From: Umbilicaria muhlenbergii | Taxonomy: Eukaryota; Ascomycota; Lecanoromycetes; Umbilicariales; Umbilicariaceae | Direction of reading: 5' to 3' | NCBI GenBank assembly: GCA_000611775.1 | Contig: KK106981.1 | Span: forward strand, 3,146,474 to 3,210,473 | Length of the DNA: 64,000 nucleotides | In this document: positions 9,925 to 20,994 of the stretch, piece after piece | Layout: each line of letters begins with the position of its first letter | How positions within the stretch are numbered: position 1 is the first letter of the stretch | Translations under genes and position numbers: made by a program | Notes under the pieces: generated by a model | Databases searched by the model: none | Told to the model about the DNA's origin: nothing | What the model saw: the letters and a program-made list of their open reading frames with translations, nothing else

Positions 9925-12900
9925 ATGGCTAGGGTACATGCTCAACGTGCTTTATCTGCTCGACCAGCAGCAGCGCGTCACAAAGCTACATCAGGAACTC
10001 GGAAACCATCCTACCGAGTCATCCTCGAACAGGTCACCCAAGAGAAAAAGAAGCTTATTACTGTGGTACGTGTTCTCGGGGTGTGAGCAGTAATTATGCC
10101 ACGTTGCTGATATCCCCATTAGGTATCTTTTGAGGCAGCTGCACCTCCTGGATACACATTCATTCCCGCCGGGGATCCGCAACTCACCACGAGGTGCAAG
10201 CAGTTATCGAGAGAGGATGGCGTTAGAGTCCTCATCGTATCGGTATGCTTTATGTCTTCGGCATATGAGCTGGAAAAATACTTATACATTACAGACAACT
10301 CCGCACAAGCACAAAAAAGATCTGTCGCAACAAGTCCATCGAATTGGATATCATTTCCCTAGCTACATTGTTGACAAAGCATGCATGAGCCTCGGGGTGC
10401 AGCTGTCGCAATCGGGCCAAGTGATCCGCCGACAGCAAGTCATGTTGGCGGAGCCTCGAAAGCGTAGTACTCTCAAAAAGAAACGGAAAACCCGTGGGGA
10501 CCGTAATGGCTCACCAAAATCAGACGTGTCCCAGGCAACGCTGGACACCCAGGCTCGAGAGGCCATCAGGGATTTATTCCCCAAAATCCCGGAGCGAGAC
10601 CTCCATGCGATAGTCGCTCGAGCGTTTCAAAAGGGAAAGGATCGTGTAGGTACTGCTGTTGAGCTGTCACTTCCGCGTCGTGTGCAGCTCGCTGTTGTCG
10701 CTCACATTCGACACGTGTATACCGACTACGACAAGCTACTCAAGACTGGCTCATGGCTTGACGCCCGAGCCCGAATTGAGCGAGCATGCCTTGATCAACT
10801 TGCCCTGTGGCGGGGCGATGACGATGACGATGACGATGACCCCAATGCCATGGAAGACATCCTGCGTGAAGTCATAGTCATACCAGACGATGATGAGGAT
10901 GACGAGGATCAACACATTCAGTTTGATAGAGACAGGCTGGATAACCACCAGCAAAGCGTTGAGATAGTGTCTAGTCATGCCTTAGCCCATGAGGTGCAGA
11001 CTCGATCGGTGGAGTATGGTCATAGTGCACAGGACGGTGCACCTGACCGGCCTCTCAGTCCGGAGTCTGAGCAAGAATCAGGAATTCAATACTTGGGCCC
11101 TGCTCAGTACGCTCTCGATAATCGTGAACAGCGAGGAGAGGATCGCAGAGGATACCATCGCCATCGCGCCTGGGAAGAGGCTCTTGATCGCCGTCGCAGG
11201 AATCCGAATGTCTCCCATGATCTGGACCCCCGCATTCCATTGCAGGCTCCTACTGTGATCGCAAGAAGCCTCCAGTCAGGATATGGCAATGTAGAGAGCT
11301 TCTGGCGCCCAGAGGCTTCCGTGCAGCAGAGCCTTTTAGCTCATCGACCGCAGCAGTCTAGACCAGAGGTTCCCATGTACCTTCGCGATTTGCCGCCACG
11401 TCCAGCAAGCTTGGTGCCTTTGGAGCTGCCTGATTCGGGCAGGCGGCCGCAAGTGGAGAGTGTGATCACAACGAAGCAGGTAAGTAGCATCTACTGACTT
11501 CGCAGGGCCTCCCCTACTCCTTTTCGGTGGCCATGATTAGGATGCGTTTATGCAGATCAGAGATACTGAGACGTGGTAGATACCCATATCCCAACAGATG
11601 CGGCCTTTTGTTCACCACGAACCCCTATCACCAAGGACAGATCGATATGAGCGAGCGATCAAGGTGCGGCCCCCAGAGTATCATGTGTCTTCGTCTGAAA
11701 GACCTCGTTACGTACTTGTGAACAGTGAACAGCCTGAGTCTGCAGGTCAGCGTAATCAAAGGCCCGTCCACCAGGAGATAGGTTACCAAAGCGTATCTAT
11801 GCATGAAACTGCTGAGCTCAGATTCGAGAGAGTGCTGCCTTCAATTGAAAGCAGCCCCCGGATTCACTTGGCCGTCCAGCCCCCAGAGCAGCATGAGCGT
11901 ATTTATCCTACGTCGGGCGTAAGGGCGCCAGAGAGCCCAAGTGACCGAACCTTTCGAGTCATTGACTTCGATCAGGGCAGAGATATTCAAGTGATGAAGA
12001 GGCGGAGAGTCGACGACCAGGGAGAATACTCACCACGTGGTCGTGGGGGGACTCTACAAAATACTTCGCATGACCGTGTTTTAATACCCATTGGACAATC
12101 CGAGGCACCGAGGTACAAGGAGCCTCCGGCGAGGTTTGCAGCTGATAATCCGAGAACTGTCTCGTCCATGCAGCAACCTGTATTTCTACAGCCGCTAGAT
12201 GTGGCAAATGGGTCTGGCCAGCGTCCACTTTTACAATCAAACAAACAGGCTAGACATGAGCCGGTTGCTGAAAACCGACTTGATGCCCCAAGTGCTTTTC
12301 AGTCTCCACCTCCTGATGTTCGTTTCCGCAGGTCCCTGATTGAGGCTGAAGGGCCGCTCGAGCGTCCATTATCTTATTCTCTCTCTGATCATGCGCCTGT
12401 ACATCGTTTTCATGAGCCATTTCAGTCTGCTGTTTCTAGTCCCCACGATGTTGATTCTTCTCATTATGGGGCTTCTACCCCATATGTTTCGTCTCGTCGA
12501 TATGAGATACCTCCGTTGGACAGCCTGGATCATGACATACGCGAAAAGCCCGCTAGACATGTACATATGGTAATGGGAAGAGAGGATGCCCTTCGCGCGC
12601 ATGAAGGTCCGACTGGAGCGGCCGACCTTCAAGGACAACGTAATCTATATGATGAACCCCGGCTGGAAGAGCGCGGGCAAATAGTCTATATACCGGTGCA
12701 GCAAGACCAAGGCACGCCTCGAGTCCAATATAGGCCCCGAACTCAACTGCCCCTCGAGAGGTCCTACCAAGGTGTGCAGACCATGACCGAAGTTTCACAA
12801 TCGAGATACCAAGACGCGTTCCATCCAGCCGAAGAGGACTACAGGAGGGTGGTCCACCCCGCTCAAGCAGTGCGGTTCGAGAGCCGCCCTCTTCCAATGT

Positions 12901-13245
12901 ATGAAAACGGTCATGTAGAAGTAATACACTCTGCGGCCCCACGCGCAGAAGAGAGGCACGCACGATTTGAGGGCGCCCCTCCGGGAGGGCAACGGTATGC
13001 TATGGCACTCAAATGCATCCAGTCGTGCAAGCCCTCGGCCAAGTGAGAGAAGCTGACAGTAGTGATGCAGAATGGAGATGCCTCCGCCGAGGCAGCATTG
13101 GGACGGGCGATACTCCAGCGCAGTACCTATCCAAATGCTGGAGCGGCCCTTGTCACGTGGCCAGATGGGCGCGGCCCAATACGAAAGCGCAGGCCGGGAG
13201 CAGTTCGCGAGGAGAGGGCCACGTGAGATTATTGTGCTCGAGTGA
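9925..13245 (+). CDS. DUF2293 domain protein, 1005 residues
   Basis: Five exons (9925-10065, 10123-10242, 10295-11479, 11598-12994, 13071-13245). The N-terminal region has a basic leader, then a conserved segment (YRVILEQVTQEKKKLITV, PPGYTFIPAGDPQLTTRCKQ). The DUF2293 domain follows at about residues 160-250: AREAIRDLFPKIPERDLHAI, VARAFQKGKDRVGT, LPRRVQLAVVAHIRHVYTDY. Two acidic runs come after it (one from GATGAC repeats at 10817-10840). The rest, about 700 residues, is charged, Arg/Gln/Pro-rich and probably disordered. Function of the family is not established; a nuclear role is suggested by composition only. The gene is nearly end to end with the next gene (17 bp apart, convergent). A stop-free stretch inside intron 3 (about 11541-11576) could be an unmodelled exon. 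Confidence 0.85.
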
Positions 13246-13262
13246 GAGAATTGCCCCGTAGG

Positions 13263-14007
13263 TCAAGCATCGTGTTTGGCATATTCAGCCTCGTTGTGAG
13301 TACATGGCCAGCATAGTTGGCGGACCCACATCGGGTACTCGATTTTGGCGGGACGGAATGCGGGACAAGCCAAGTCGCATGAGCACTGTCGATACACTTT
13401 TTTTCGAGAACCTTTCTGATTTCCATCTTGGTGGCCTTGGGCTGGTAGCACCAGGTATTTGCATGTGGGAGGAGTCTGTTCTTGCATAGTGTAGGCGCGA
13501 ACGGAGAATACCCCTGTACCTTGTACTCTTGTTGTGTTAGTGGGGAGCGTCCCGCGCAGTACTCGTACCTTGACACTTTTGGAGTGACGGATTGTACATA
13601 TTCTACATGGCAGACGTATCACGCGTGTTTTGGTCTTTTCCAGCCGAGAATAAGATGCATCGAGTCCTCCTTGGACATGATTGATGAAGGGATTCATCTT
13701 CTCCATCTCGGCTTTGTCACATGGCGATGTATGACGTGTCTTGGCTGTTGAGCAGCTACGGTGGAATTAAGCTTAGTTGCCGCTGCAGGCGTCATGACCA
13801 GGAACTTTCCACTCTTGCACTCTTTGACAGCTGAATATCTTCCCGGTAGACTGAGACTAAAGAACTGATGACAACACCGTTGCAGCCGGACAGCCTGGGT
13901 GCGTACCTCGATATACCTGTATAGTAGTACACAGAGTCCTCGAGTGGCAAAGTACTTTTCATCTCTCGCCTTTCATATTTCTTCGCATACCACTCGTCGT
14001 ACTCCAT
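13263..14007 (-). CDS. Small Cys-rich protein of unknown function
   Basis: Not recognised. A model with exons 14007-13917, 13744-13616, 13575-13520 and 13475-13263 keeps one frame and gives 162 residues. It starts MEYDEWYAKKYERREMKS and contains MEKMNPFINHVQGGLDASYS with a following LEKTKTRV. It ends in a Cys-rich part (YEYCAGRSPLTQQEYK, VYRQCSCDLACPAF, LCWPCTHNEAEY) that could bind a metal. Introns 2 and 3 are very short (40 and 44 nt) and their sites are weak, so the middle joins are the least certain part. The gene converges on the DUF2293 gene and diverges from the mitochondrial carrier. Confidence 0.55.
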
Positions 14008-14499
14008 CTATCACCAATTAGCTTATTCCCTCAGGAACAGCTCCTTGATACTATAGGGGTCCGGCAGTCCCAAGTGTACCGTTGGCTCGTTGGCTCATCA
14101 TTGGCTCAGCTTGCTTGGCCGTTGTGCGACACCAGTACTCCTGCTCGTACGACTCACGCGGATCTCGAGGATCTGCTGCACCCCACCTTATCGAGGGGCT
14201 TTCTCCACCACTCCATTGTCGTTGCGTGGTGGCCGTCGTGTGCCTGCTACCACCGCAACTACTCGACCCTCTCCCTACCATTAACAATCGCATTCCATCT
14301 CTCGGTCATTGAGACGCCTGTGTTCCCGGAAGCACTGAATATTACGTTCAAGTCGTCACCCAAGGCACTCCGGCGAGCTTAATGGACTACCACTGGATTC
14401 CAGCGTTACTGCGATTGGGTTGAGGGTCCTGCTTCGGGTGAAGCGTTCCCTGAAACCCGGACGGCTCAGCAGTATTGTATCGACGACTAAGCAGCATTG
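14008..14499. promoter_or_regulatory. Divergent promoter region
   Basis: This gap lies between the minus-strand Cys-rich gene and the plus-strand mitochondrial carrier and must hold both promoters. No individual site is clear enough to name. Confidence 0.4.
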
Positions 14500-16130
14500 A
14501 TGTGGGAAATGTCGGAACTTCAAGGACGACGCATCGACGAAGACGCGCCGTCCACAACCTCAGCTCTCGACAGCCGCCACAAGCCGAAGACCAAGAAGAT
14601 GCCGTCGACTCCCGAGGACAATAGGCACTGGGCCAAGCCATACCGCACAGTCATCGCCTCGAGCTCGAGCAGCATATTAGCCACCCTTGCCGGTGTGAGT
14701 CATCGCCGTTGAAGATCTGGAACAAACCAGTGGCATTGATGTGCTAATACTCTCAATAGTATCCATTTGACTCGGTCAAAACCCGCATGCAGGCGTATGT
14801 CACACCCTCAAGATCTTCACCGATTTAAAATATACGTACAGAAAGCTGAGCTTCAGCAGTTACAGGTTCAAAGGCCCAACCGACTGCTTCCAACAAACTT
14901 TCAGGAATGAGGGTATCAAGGGCTTCTACCGAGGTACGGATCTCTCACTACCCTGAAACATTCCATGCTTGAGCTATACACCGGCTTGGTTTGCTGGTTT
15001 CAAGCTGTTCGTTTGCGTTCGAGCCTGCGCGCAGCACGTACCTCAGTGTTCTTCACGGAACCCTCGTGGGTAGAGAATAATATGCTCTGATCACAGCTGA
15101 TCATTGTTTCTTGTCTTAGGTTCTCTTGCTCCCCTGTTCAGCATCACCCTCGTCCGCACGCTTTCCTTCTCGGTCTACCAAAAAGCCAAATACAAGTACT
15201 CGGCAGCGATCGGTCGGGCTACCGGCGGCGATGAGCCTCTCCTGGTTGTCAATCGCGTCGGTAGCTATCCTAGCCTTGCGACTTTGGCCTGCTTCGGTGC
15301 TGCGGGAGCGACTGCTGGCGCTGCCACCTCAGCTATTGCATGTACGTCACGAAGGGCGCGACTTACAACCCCTTCGGCTAATAGATTGCAGGTCCTTTCG
15401 AACTTACCAAGAACTCGGCGCAGATCTCCGTCCTCATGGTCGAAAAGAACCACTCTGTTGCTAATGAGGTGGTGCTGAAAAGCTACGAGCAGAAGGGGAC
15501 GTTCAAGATAGCTAAGAACATCATCAAGCATCGCGGAATCATGGGGTTATATTCAGGCTATCAATTGCATCTCCGTAAGTGTCATGCCTACACTCCACAT
15601 GAGCTCATACTCACACCTCCCAGTCCGCGACACCATCGGCACCGGCATCTACTTCATGACGTACGAGAGTGTCAAACAATTAACCGCGACATTCCAAGGC
15701 AGCTCTTCCCCTACCTCCCCAGGGCCTGTAGCTGTTGCCGGCGGTCTCTGTGGTCTCGTTTCCTGGGCCTCGGTAGGTCCATGCGTCCCACTCCGACCCA
15801 GATCCACGACCGAGGCTGACCTGAAGGCTTGCAGACCTATCCCATCGATACGGCCAAGTCGCGGTACCAGCGCGACTGTCTGTCCGTAGGCAAGGGCGAG
15901 CTGGTGGAAATGCCCAAGATCGAATGGTTCCGCAAGAAGATGTACCGCGGTAAATTTTCTCTCTCCCCTTGACGGCGTAATCGTGCACGGGGCTGAAGGA
16001 GTTGACAGGTCTTGGCGTCTCGATGGCTCGGTCTTGCATCACCAACGCCATCCTGTTCTCGTCGTTTGAATACGTGAAGAAAAAGATCAACGCGCTTGAA
16101 GATCCGATCCCGCTCGGGTCGATCGACTAG
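14500..16130 (+). CDS. Mitochondrial carrier family (SLC25) transporter
   Basis: Eight exons join to 364 residues: 14500-14694, 14760-14794, 14860-14933, 15120-15341, 15392-15574, 15624-15772, 15835-15949 and 16009-16130. All three carrier repeats carry the PX[DE]XX[KR] signature: YPFDSVKTR, CPFELTKNS and YPIDTAKSR. Companion segments include NEGIKGFYRGSLAPLF, HRGIMGLYSGYQLHLLRDTI and MYRGLGVSMARSCITNAILF. Such proteins cross the inner mitochondrial membrane six times and exchange metabolites or cofactors. The N-terminal extension of about 50 residues is charged. The substrate cannot be read from the sequence; contact-point residues would need alignment. It sits near three other genes for mitochondrial proteins. 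Confidence 0.93.
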
Positions 16131-16665
16131 GATAATTCCCATATAATCGAGTCCTCACCATATGGTCCGCCATCTTTCGGCTTTTTCGCCCAGTCAGGTT
16201 TTTTCGGCTTTAGTCTTCTCGACATCTTTCGTGGGAGGGGAGATTTCGTTGTACATGGTAGGAGAGGGTTATATTTCCGGGAGCATATCGAAGCAGCAGC
16301 CACATGCAGTGGCGGGCACCACCATCGGCGCGATCATTTCCATCGGTTTTGTTTTCCGAGTAGGCATGGTTGTGGCGTTGAGAGATACCATTTTGTCACT
16401 GTCCCCGCCCAGGCCAGCGCGTCCGTGCATGCAACCGGATGCCTCTGCTCCGACCAGGGCACGCGAAGTAATGAATATGAAAAGCTGTTCGTTCCTGAGA
16501 GATCACTGCCATCGTTCCTCTTTGAGCGTGCCCATGCCATCACCACATCTCTAGCTATTGTAAACCCCCTTGGCAAACAGACGCAGAAGAGAGAGACCCG
16601 GCCATTTTCCCTCCCAATTGATTGACCCTATTCGCCTCCCCACCTATCCACGCCTCCCCACCCGC
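16131..16665. other. Convergent 3' intergenic region
   Basis: The region separates the 3' ends of the carrier gene (plus) and the CCDC25/Jlp2 gene (minus). A pyrimidine-rich stretch leads into the latter. No further gene is supported. Confidence 0.5.
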
Positions 16666-17926
16666 TCACATAAAATCATCCTCATCCCAGCCCCCCTGCC
16701 CCTCTCCCTCCTCCCCATCCCCCCCATCCCCCCGATTACTCACCCCCCTCTCCCTCACGGCCGCCTCGCCATAAACCTCCTCCCACCCCCTCCTCCTTCT
16801 CTCCTTCTCCTCCCTGCGCTCGCGCACCGCCCTCTCCTCCTCCTTTTGCTGCGCCTGTCTCTCTCTGTATTGTTTCTTGCGCAGAGCGGACAGGTGGGCT
16901 TCGCGCTGGGCGGGGAGGTCGGCCGCGGGGGATTCGAGACGGGTTTTGCTCAGGCGGTTGAGGGTCGGGTTGTGGCGGGTGGGGAGGAGGATGCGGTGGG
17001 TCTGTGGCGTTAGTTGCGGGGGGGCGTGGGAGGGAGAAGAGAGAGATGGAGAGGGGCGGGTTANNNNNNNNNNNNNNNNNNNNNNNNNGGAGAAGAGAGG
17101 AGAGGGGAGGAGGGGAGGAAGGGGAGGGAGAGGGAAGGGAGAGAGGAGGGGAGGAAGGGGAGGGAGATGGAGAGGGGGAGGGAGAGCCTACCTTTTTCGG
17201 ATCGTGGAACCCGACCTGACCGGTAGCCATACTGCCGTCTTTTTTGAGGTTGGACCAGGGGGTGTAGATGATAGTGACGTTGTCCTTCTTATTGCCTTAA
17301 CCCCCCCCAACACATCCTCGTTAGCATTACTGTGTCCACCATGCAAACCACAAGTTGCCAATGAAAAGGACGCGGAAGGTGTGTTGAAAGAAAGCAAGGA
17401 GTCCCATGGCAGGTGAGGGGGAAGTCGTATACCTTCAATACTATTCGCCTTAGTCAACTGCGCACAATCCTCCACCAGGTCCTTGGGCAACTGGTCCCAG
17501 GTCTGGCCTTCTGCCATGCGGAGGTAGACGTGTGCGCTGGAGAGGTTGTCGGCGTGGAACTAGTGATCATGACGGCATTGTTCAGCTACGATCCCACCAT
17601 CGTGTAGTTTGTTCTCAAGACTTTCGTGTAGAGTTGAGATGCCCCCAGCGCAGGTGCGGTGGGAATGGCGTGTCATACCCTGCGCAGAACTCCGCGTTAG
17701 TACCTCTGCCAGAGCTTGAGGGGGGTGGCTGATGGGTGATACCATACATCCTCTTCCCAGCCATATTTGATCAATTCTTCATCTGCGACACCACACAGCA
17801 AAACTTGGTCAGCCGCTTGGTGCGCCAGTTGGGCAAAGCCGGACGAGCCGTACTTTCGAATTTGTCTTTGCCGACGTAAATCGTAGCCGGGGGGTCGTTG
17901 ACGTTGGAGACGAAGTAGTACACCAT
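16666..17926 (-). CDS. JLP2: CCDC25/Jlp2 homologue (NFACT-R domain)
   Basis: The protein begins MVYYFVSNVNDPPATIYVGK and continues through ELIKYGWEED and FHADNLSSAHVYLRMAEGQ. Next come LVEDCAQLTKANSIEGNKKD, VTIIYTPWSNLKKDGSM and TGQVGFHDPKK. A Lys/Arg/Glu-rich coiled coil follows and the C-terminus is EDDFM. This is the full order of human CCDC25. Exon 1 is 17926-17854; others start at 17782 and 17559. The last intron contains the 25-N gap. The junction that should encode the conserved Val-Trp before FHADN is not canonical: the in-phase GTATGG donor at 17747 drops these two residues. NFACT-R domains occur in ribosome quality-control factors; the cellular role here is not shown. Confidence 0.88.
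17064..17088. other. Assembly gap (25 N)
   Basis: A run of 25 N lies in a GA/CT-rich low-complexity stretch (about 17030-17190 on either side) inside the last intron of the CCDC25/Jlp2 gene. It does not interrupt coding sequence in my model, but true length is unknown. Confidence 0.99.
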
Positions 17927-18556
17927 CTCTTTCAGTTAAGGAAATACGCCGATGGAGTGGCTAATAGAGGATTGTTGTCGGCGTGGTAGGTGGAGGTTTG
18001 ATGACCCTTTGGTGAGTGCGCTGACGGGCTGCTGGGGGCAGAATAGTTCCGATGGGAAGGCGGTGAGGAATAAATCACGTCACCAAGCCTATGGAGTCCC
18101 AAAATTGCAAACATCCAATCTGATCACTTGCAGAAGCACTTTTACAGTCCTGGTATCTCTTTGAGACTCAGGTCATGTAATACAATTCCTCTAATCCATC
18201 TGACCGAGGACAATACATCTATCTAACTGTTTTACACGTCGAAGTGAAAGAGATCAAATCCGCCTTCCAACCAAATGCCGGTAAAGCCATCCACCGGAAA
18301 TATGTCTTTGAAGGCGAAAGGTTGTAGATGTTGCAGAGCAAAGTCGATAATCGAAGCTATATGCAATGCAAGACGCGTATGCACCAAAAGCCCCACACAT
18401 TGTATCTTACTCCCAGATTATGTATGTTGCTCTCCACAGTTTGCACAGCAATCCGTGATAGAGATGTCGAGAACGCCGTAGCCGTGCCAATATCAACATG
18501 TTTTATGTTGTGCATGTATGTATGTGTCATGGAAAATAGGAGATTCGAACGCCCAA
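17927..18556. other. Intergenic region
   Basis: It holds the CCDC25/Jlp2 promoter on the left and the 3' flank of the next minus-strand gene on the right. No gene is supported. Confidence 0.5.
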
Positions 18557-20994
18557 CTAGGGACGCATGTTCCAAGTCGGTTTCAGAGTGTCTGCAAGTT
18601 CATCTTTGGAGAAGACGACCTCCTTCGGAATGCGGCTGATCCGGTATGCACCAGCGCGAATGTTGTTCACTTGAGCGGCTGACATGGCGCTGCGGTTGCT
18701 GCGGATGCTGCCGCTGTCACTGGCGGTACCGCCGCTCCCAAAGCGTGGCGGAGGCGCAAAGTCAAGAGCAGTGAATGTGCCTGACTTTCGGAGGGCGTGT
18801 CTAACGAGGAGATTAGGAACACTTTGTGCAGAACGAATAGCGCTTGACTTACGGGCTAGGCATGACTGCCAGATCTTGGAAGGATGACACGAGTGGCATA
18901 TGAGCAGGAAGCGATGGAGAATAGGGGAGCATGCCGCCTCGTGGGCTTGTAGGAGTGCCGACTCGGCGATCTCTGTACGATGTTGGAGGGGCGAAATCGA
19001 TAGGCACCGCGAACGAATCTTCCTGCAGGAGATGGGGCGTAGGTAGGATACGAAGAGGTGCTGGAGGTGGCTTCGCTTTCCGTGGTGGACCACGGCCAGA
19101 GGGTCCGAAGGAAGTTGAGGCGGATGAGAAAGCGCGTGGTCCTGGCGACATGAAACGCGGACTGGAGGTGGAAGACATGGCAGCCTGGTGACGTTGACCG
19201 CCTTGTAATCGCGGAGGGGCGCGAGGTGGAGGTGTCATGGCGCGGCGAGTTGCTGGTTCGGCGTATGGAAGGGCGTTTCCGACCACATATTGACCAGCCA
19301 TTGGGTCGTAGGCAGCGGCATCCCCGAGATATTCTTGGCTATAATCTTCGTAATACCCCTCACTTGCCTGAGCAGGCGCCCTTTTCGATTCATCAAAGTA
19401 CTCTTTGTAGAAAGATCGAATCCGGTTTGCGCGTTGCTCGGGGTTGTCTGATGGGTCATCAGGCGGTAGAGGACGGACGCCCATCGACAACCTCCGAGCA
19501 TCATATCCTAGATCATTGGCTTCAAGATGGCCATGAGTCTGGCCGTCGGTAGCAACCATTGGTGCATCCACAGAACTTTGTGGAGGCTCAGAACGCTGAC
19601 CCGGAGCTTCAAGAATAGGAGAGGGTGGAGTGACCTTGAAGTCATCACCGTAATCGCTTGCCTCGTCAAGAAAGTTATGCTTAACAGGCTGCACTGGTGC
19701 TTGCATGGATTGTAGTCTTGGAGGTCTCGAGTCTTCGACCGACGTTCCAGCAGGCTGCACCGGTGTTCCAACTGGCTGTACCGGTGCTTGCATGGATTGT
19801 AGTCTCGGAGGTCTCGTCTCTTCAACTGATGTTCCAGGTGCCGGAGGGGTGGGGCCCCGGCTCGGACCCGGCGAGTAAACGGGTGGAGGACTCGAAGGCA
19901 GTGACTCTGGCGCTAAAGGTGGAGGAGATTGGGCTTTCGTGTGCAAGTCGGCAGAAGGATCACGACTATGGATGAACGCCCCCAGATAGTTGTTGCTCCT
20001 GCGAATCCCCGCGCCGTCGCTCATGTACGAGTCTCGTGAATCAGGTTTGGTAGTGACAGCGAGCCCTGGTTTCTCTGGCTGGGGTGTCACGCCTTTCCGG
20101 GGAATTCCCATGGCCTTTTCTGGCACTTGAACATGAGGTCCTTTGCCATTGGGCATCAACATGTCGCGTTGAGCTGGTAGCATTGATCTCGACATCCTCT
20201 GAGCGTTCCGGAGCAAGTTATTCTTCACGCCTTCCTGCCTGTAACCGCGACCGCTAGAGCCAGTGTAGCTTGAAGAATCGTCATCACCCTTTCTGGAGGA
20301 AGCGTATGAATGATTTGCAGAAGTGTCATTGCCGAAAAAGGTCGTAGCTGGCCGGTAACGATCATCTCCACTTTGAAGACGAGATAGCGAGTGCAAGGAC
20401 TCACGAGAGCTTTGCAAGCCCGGGGGAAGTACATAGGGACTGCCCATATCCATGGACAATCCACGTCCACGGCGTATCGCCTTCTCGGTGCTATAGTCTG
20501 TGACCGTCATCTCCGGTCCACGGTTCCTGTTCTTCCCTTTCCTGGTTGCGGCGGCCATAGATGGTTCAATGCCGAAGTCTAGCGATTTGTGCTTGTCATT
20601 GGCATCTTCGGCGCGAAGCTTCTTGACGTGTCGCCGGTGGAGGAAAAGGAAAAGAATGATGGCTACCGTTATAGGGATGCTATCAATTAGGTTAGTCGGG
20701 CTCCTATCGTCTCTCGCAGCCGCCGACTTACACGATACCAAGCACGATGGCTAGGGTAGTAGTGTCGGTGGAACTGGTCGGCTTCTCGCATCGAGCGGAC
20801 TTGTCATTTGGAGCACACGAAGAGGTGGCGCTCTCTGTCGTGCTGGATGCTGGCATTCGCTTGACGATATCGGGTATGTGGAAGACTCTTCCATCGAGAA
20901 ATTGGCTTAGAGACCTTGGCTTAGCCTGCGCTATTGGGTTTGCTGCTCTGTTCTCGAGGCGGTTGGCAGGATGGCCATGCTGTAATCGAGACAT
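18557..20994 (-). CDS. Single-pass membrane protein with long disordered tail
   Basis: Three exons (20994-20732, 20679-18853, 18800-18557; GTAAGT donors) give 777 residues. The first 75 residues include FHIPDIVKR and Cys residues in SSCAPNDKSARCEKP. One transmembrane helix follows (TLAIVLGIVIPITVAIILFL) and a basic stop-transfer HRRHVKKLRAEDANDKHKSL with DFGIEP. The rest is Ser/Pro-rich, with RANRIRSFYKEYFDESKR and a conserved-looking end (RAGAYRISRIPKEVVFSKDE). Filamentous ascomycetes have similar proteins of unknown role that place a short Cys-containing ectodomain outside and a long cytosolic tail inside. A tandem duplication in the tail repeats PPRLQSMQAPVQPV. Confidence 0.8.
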
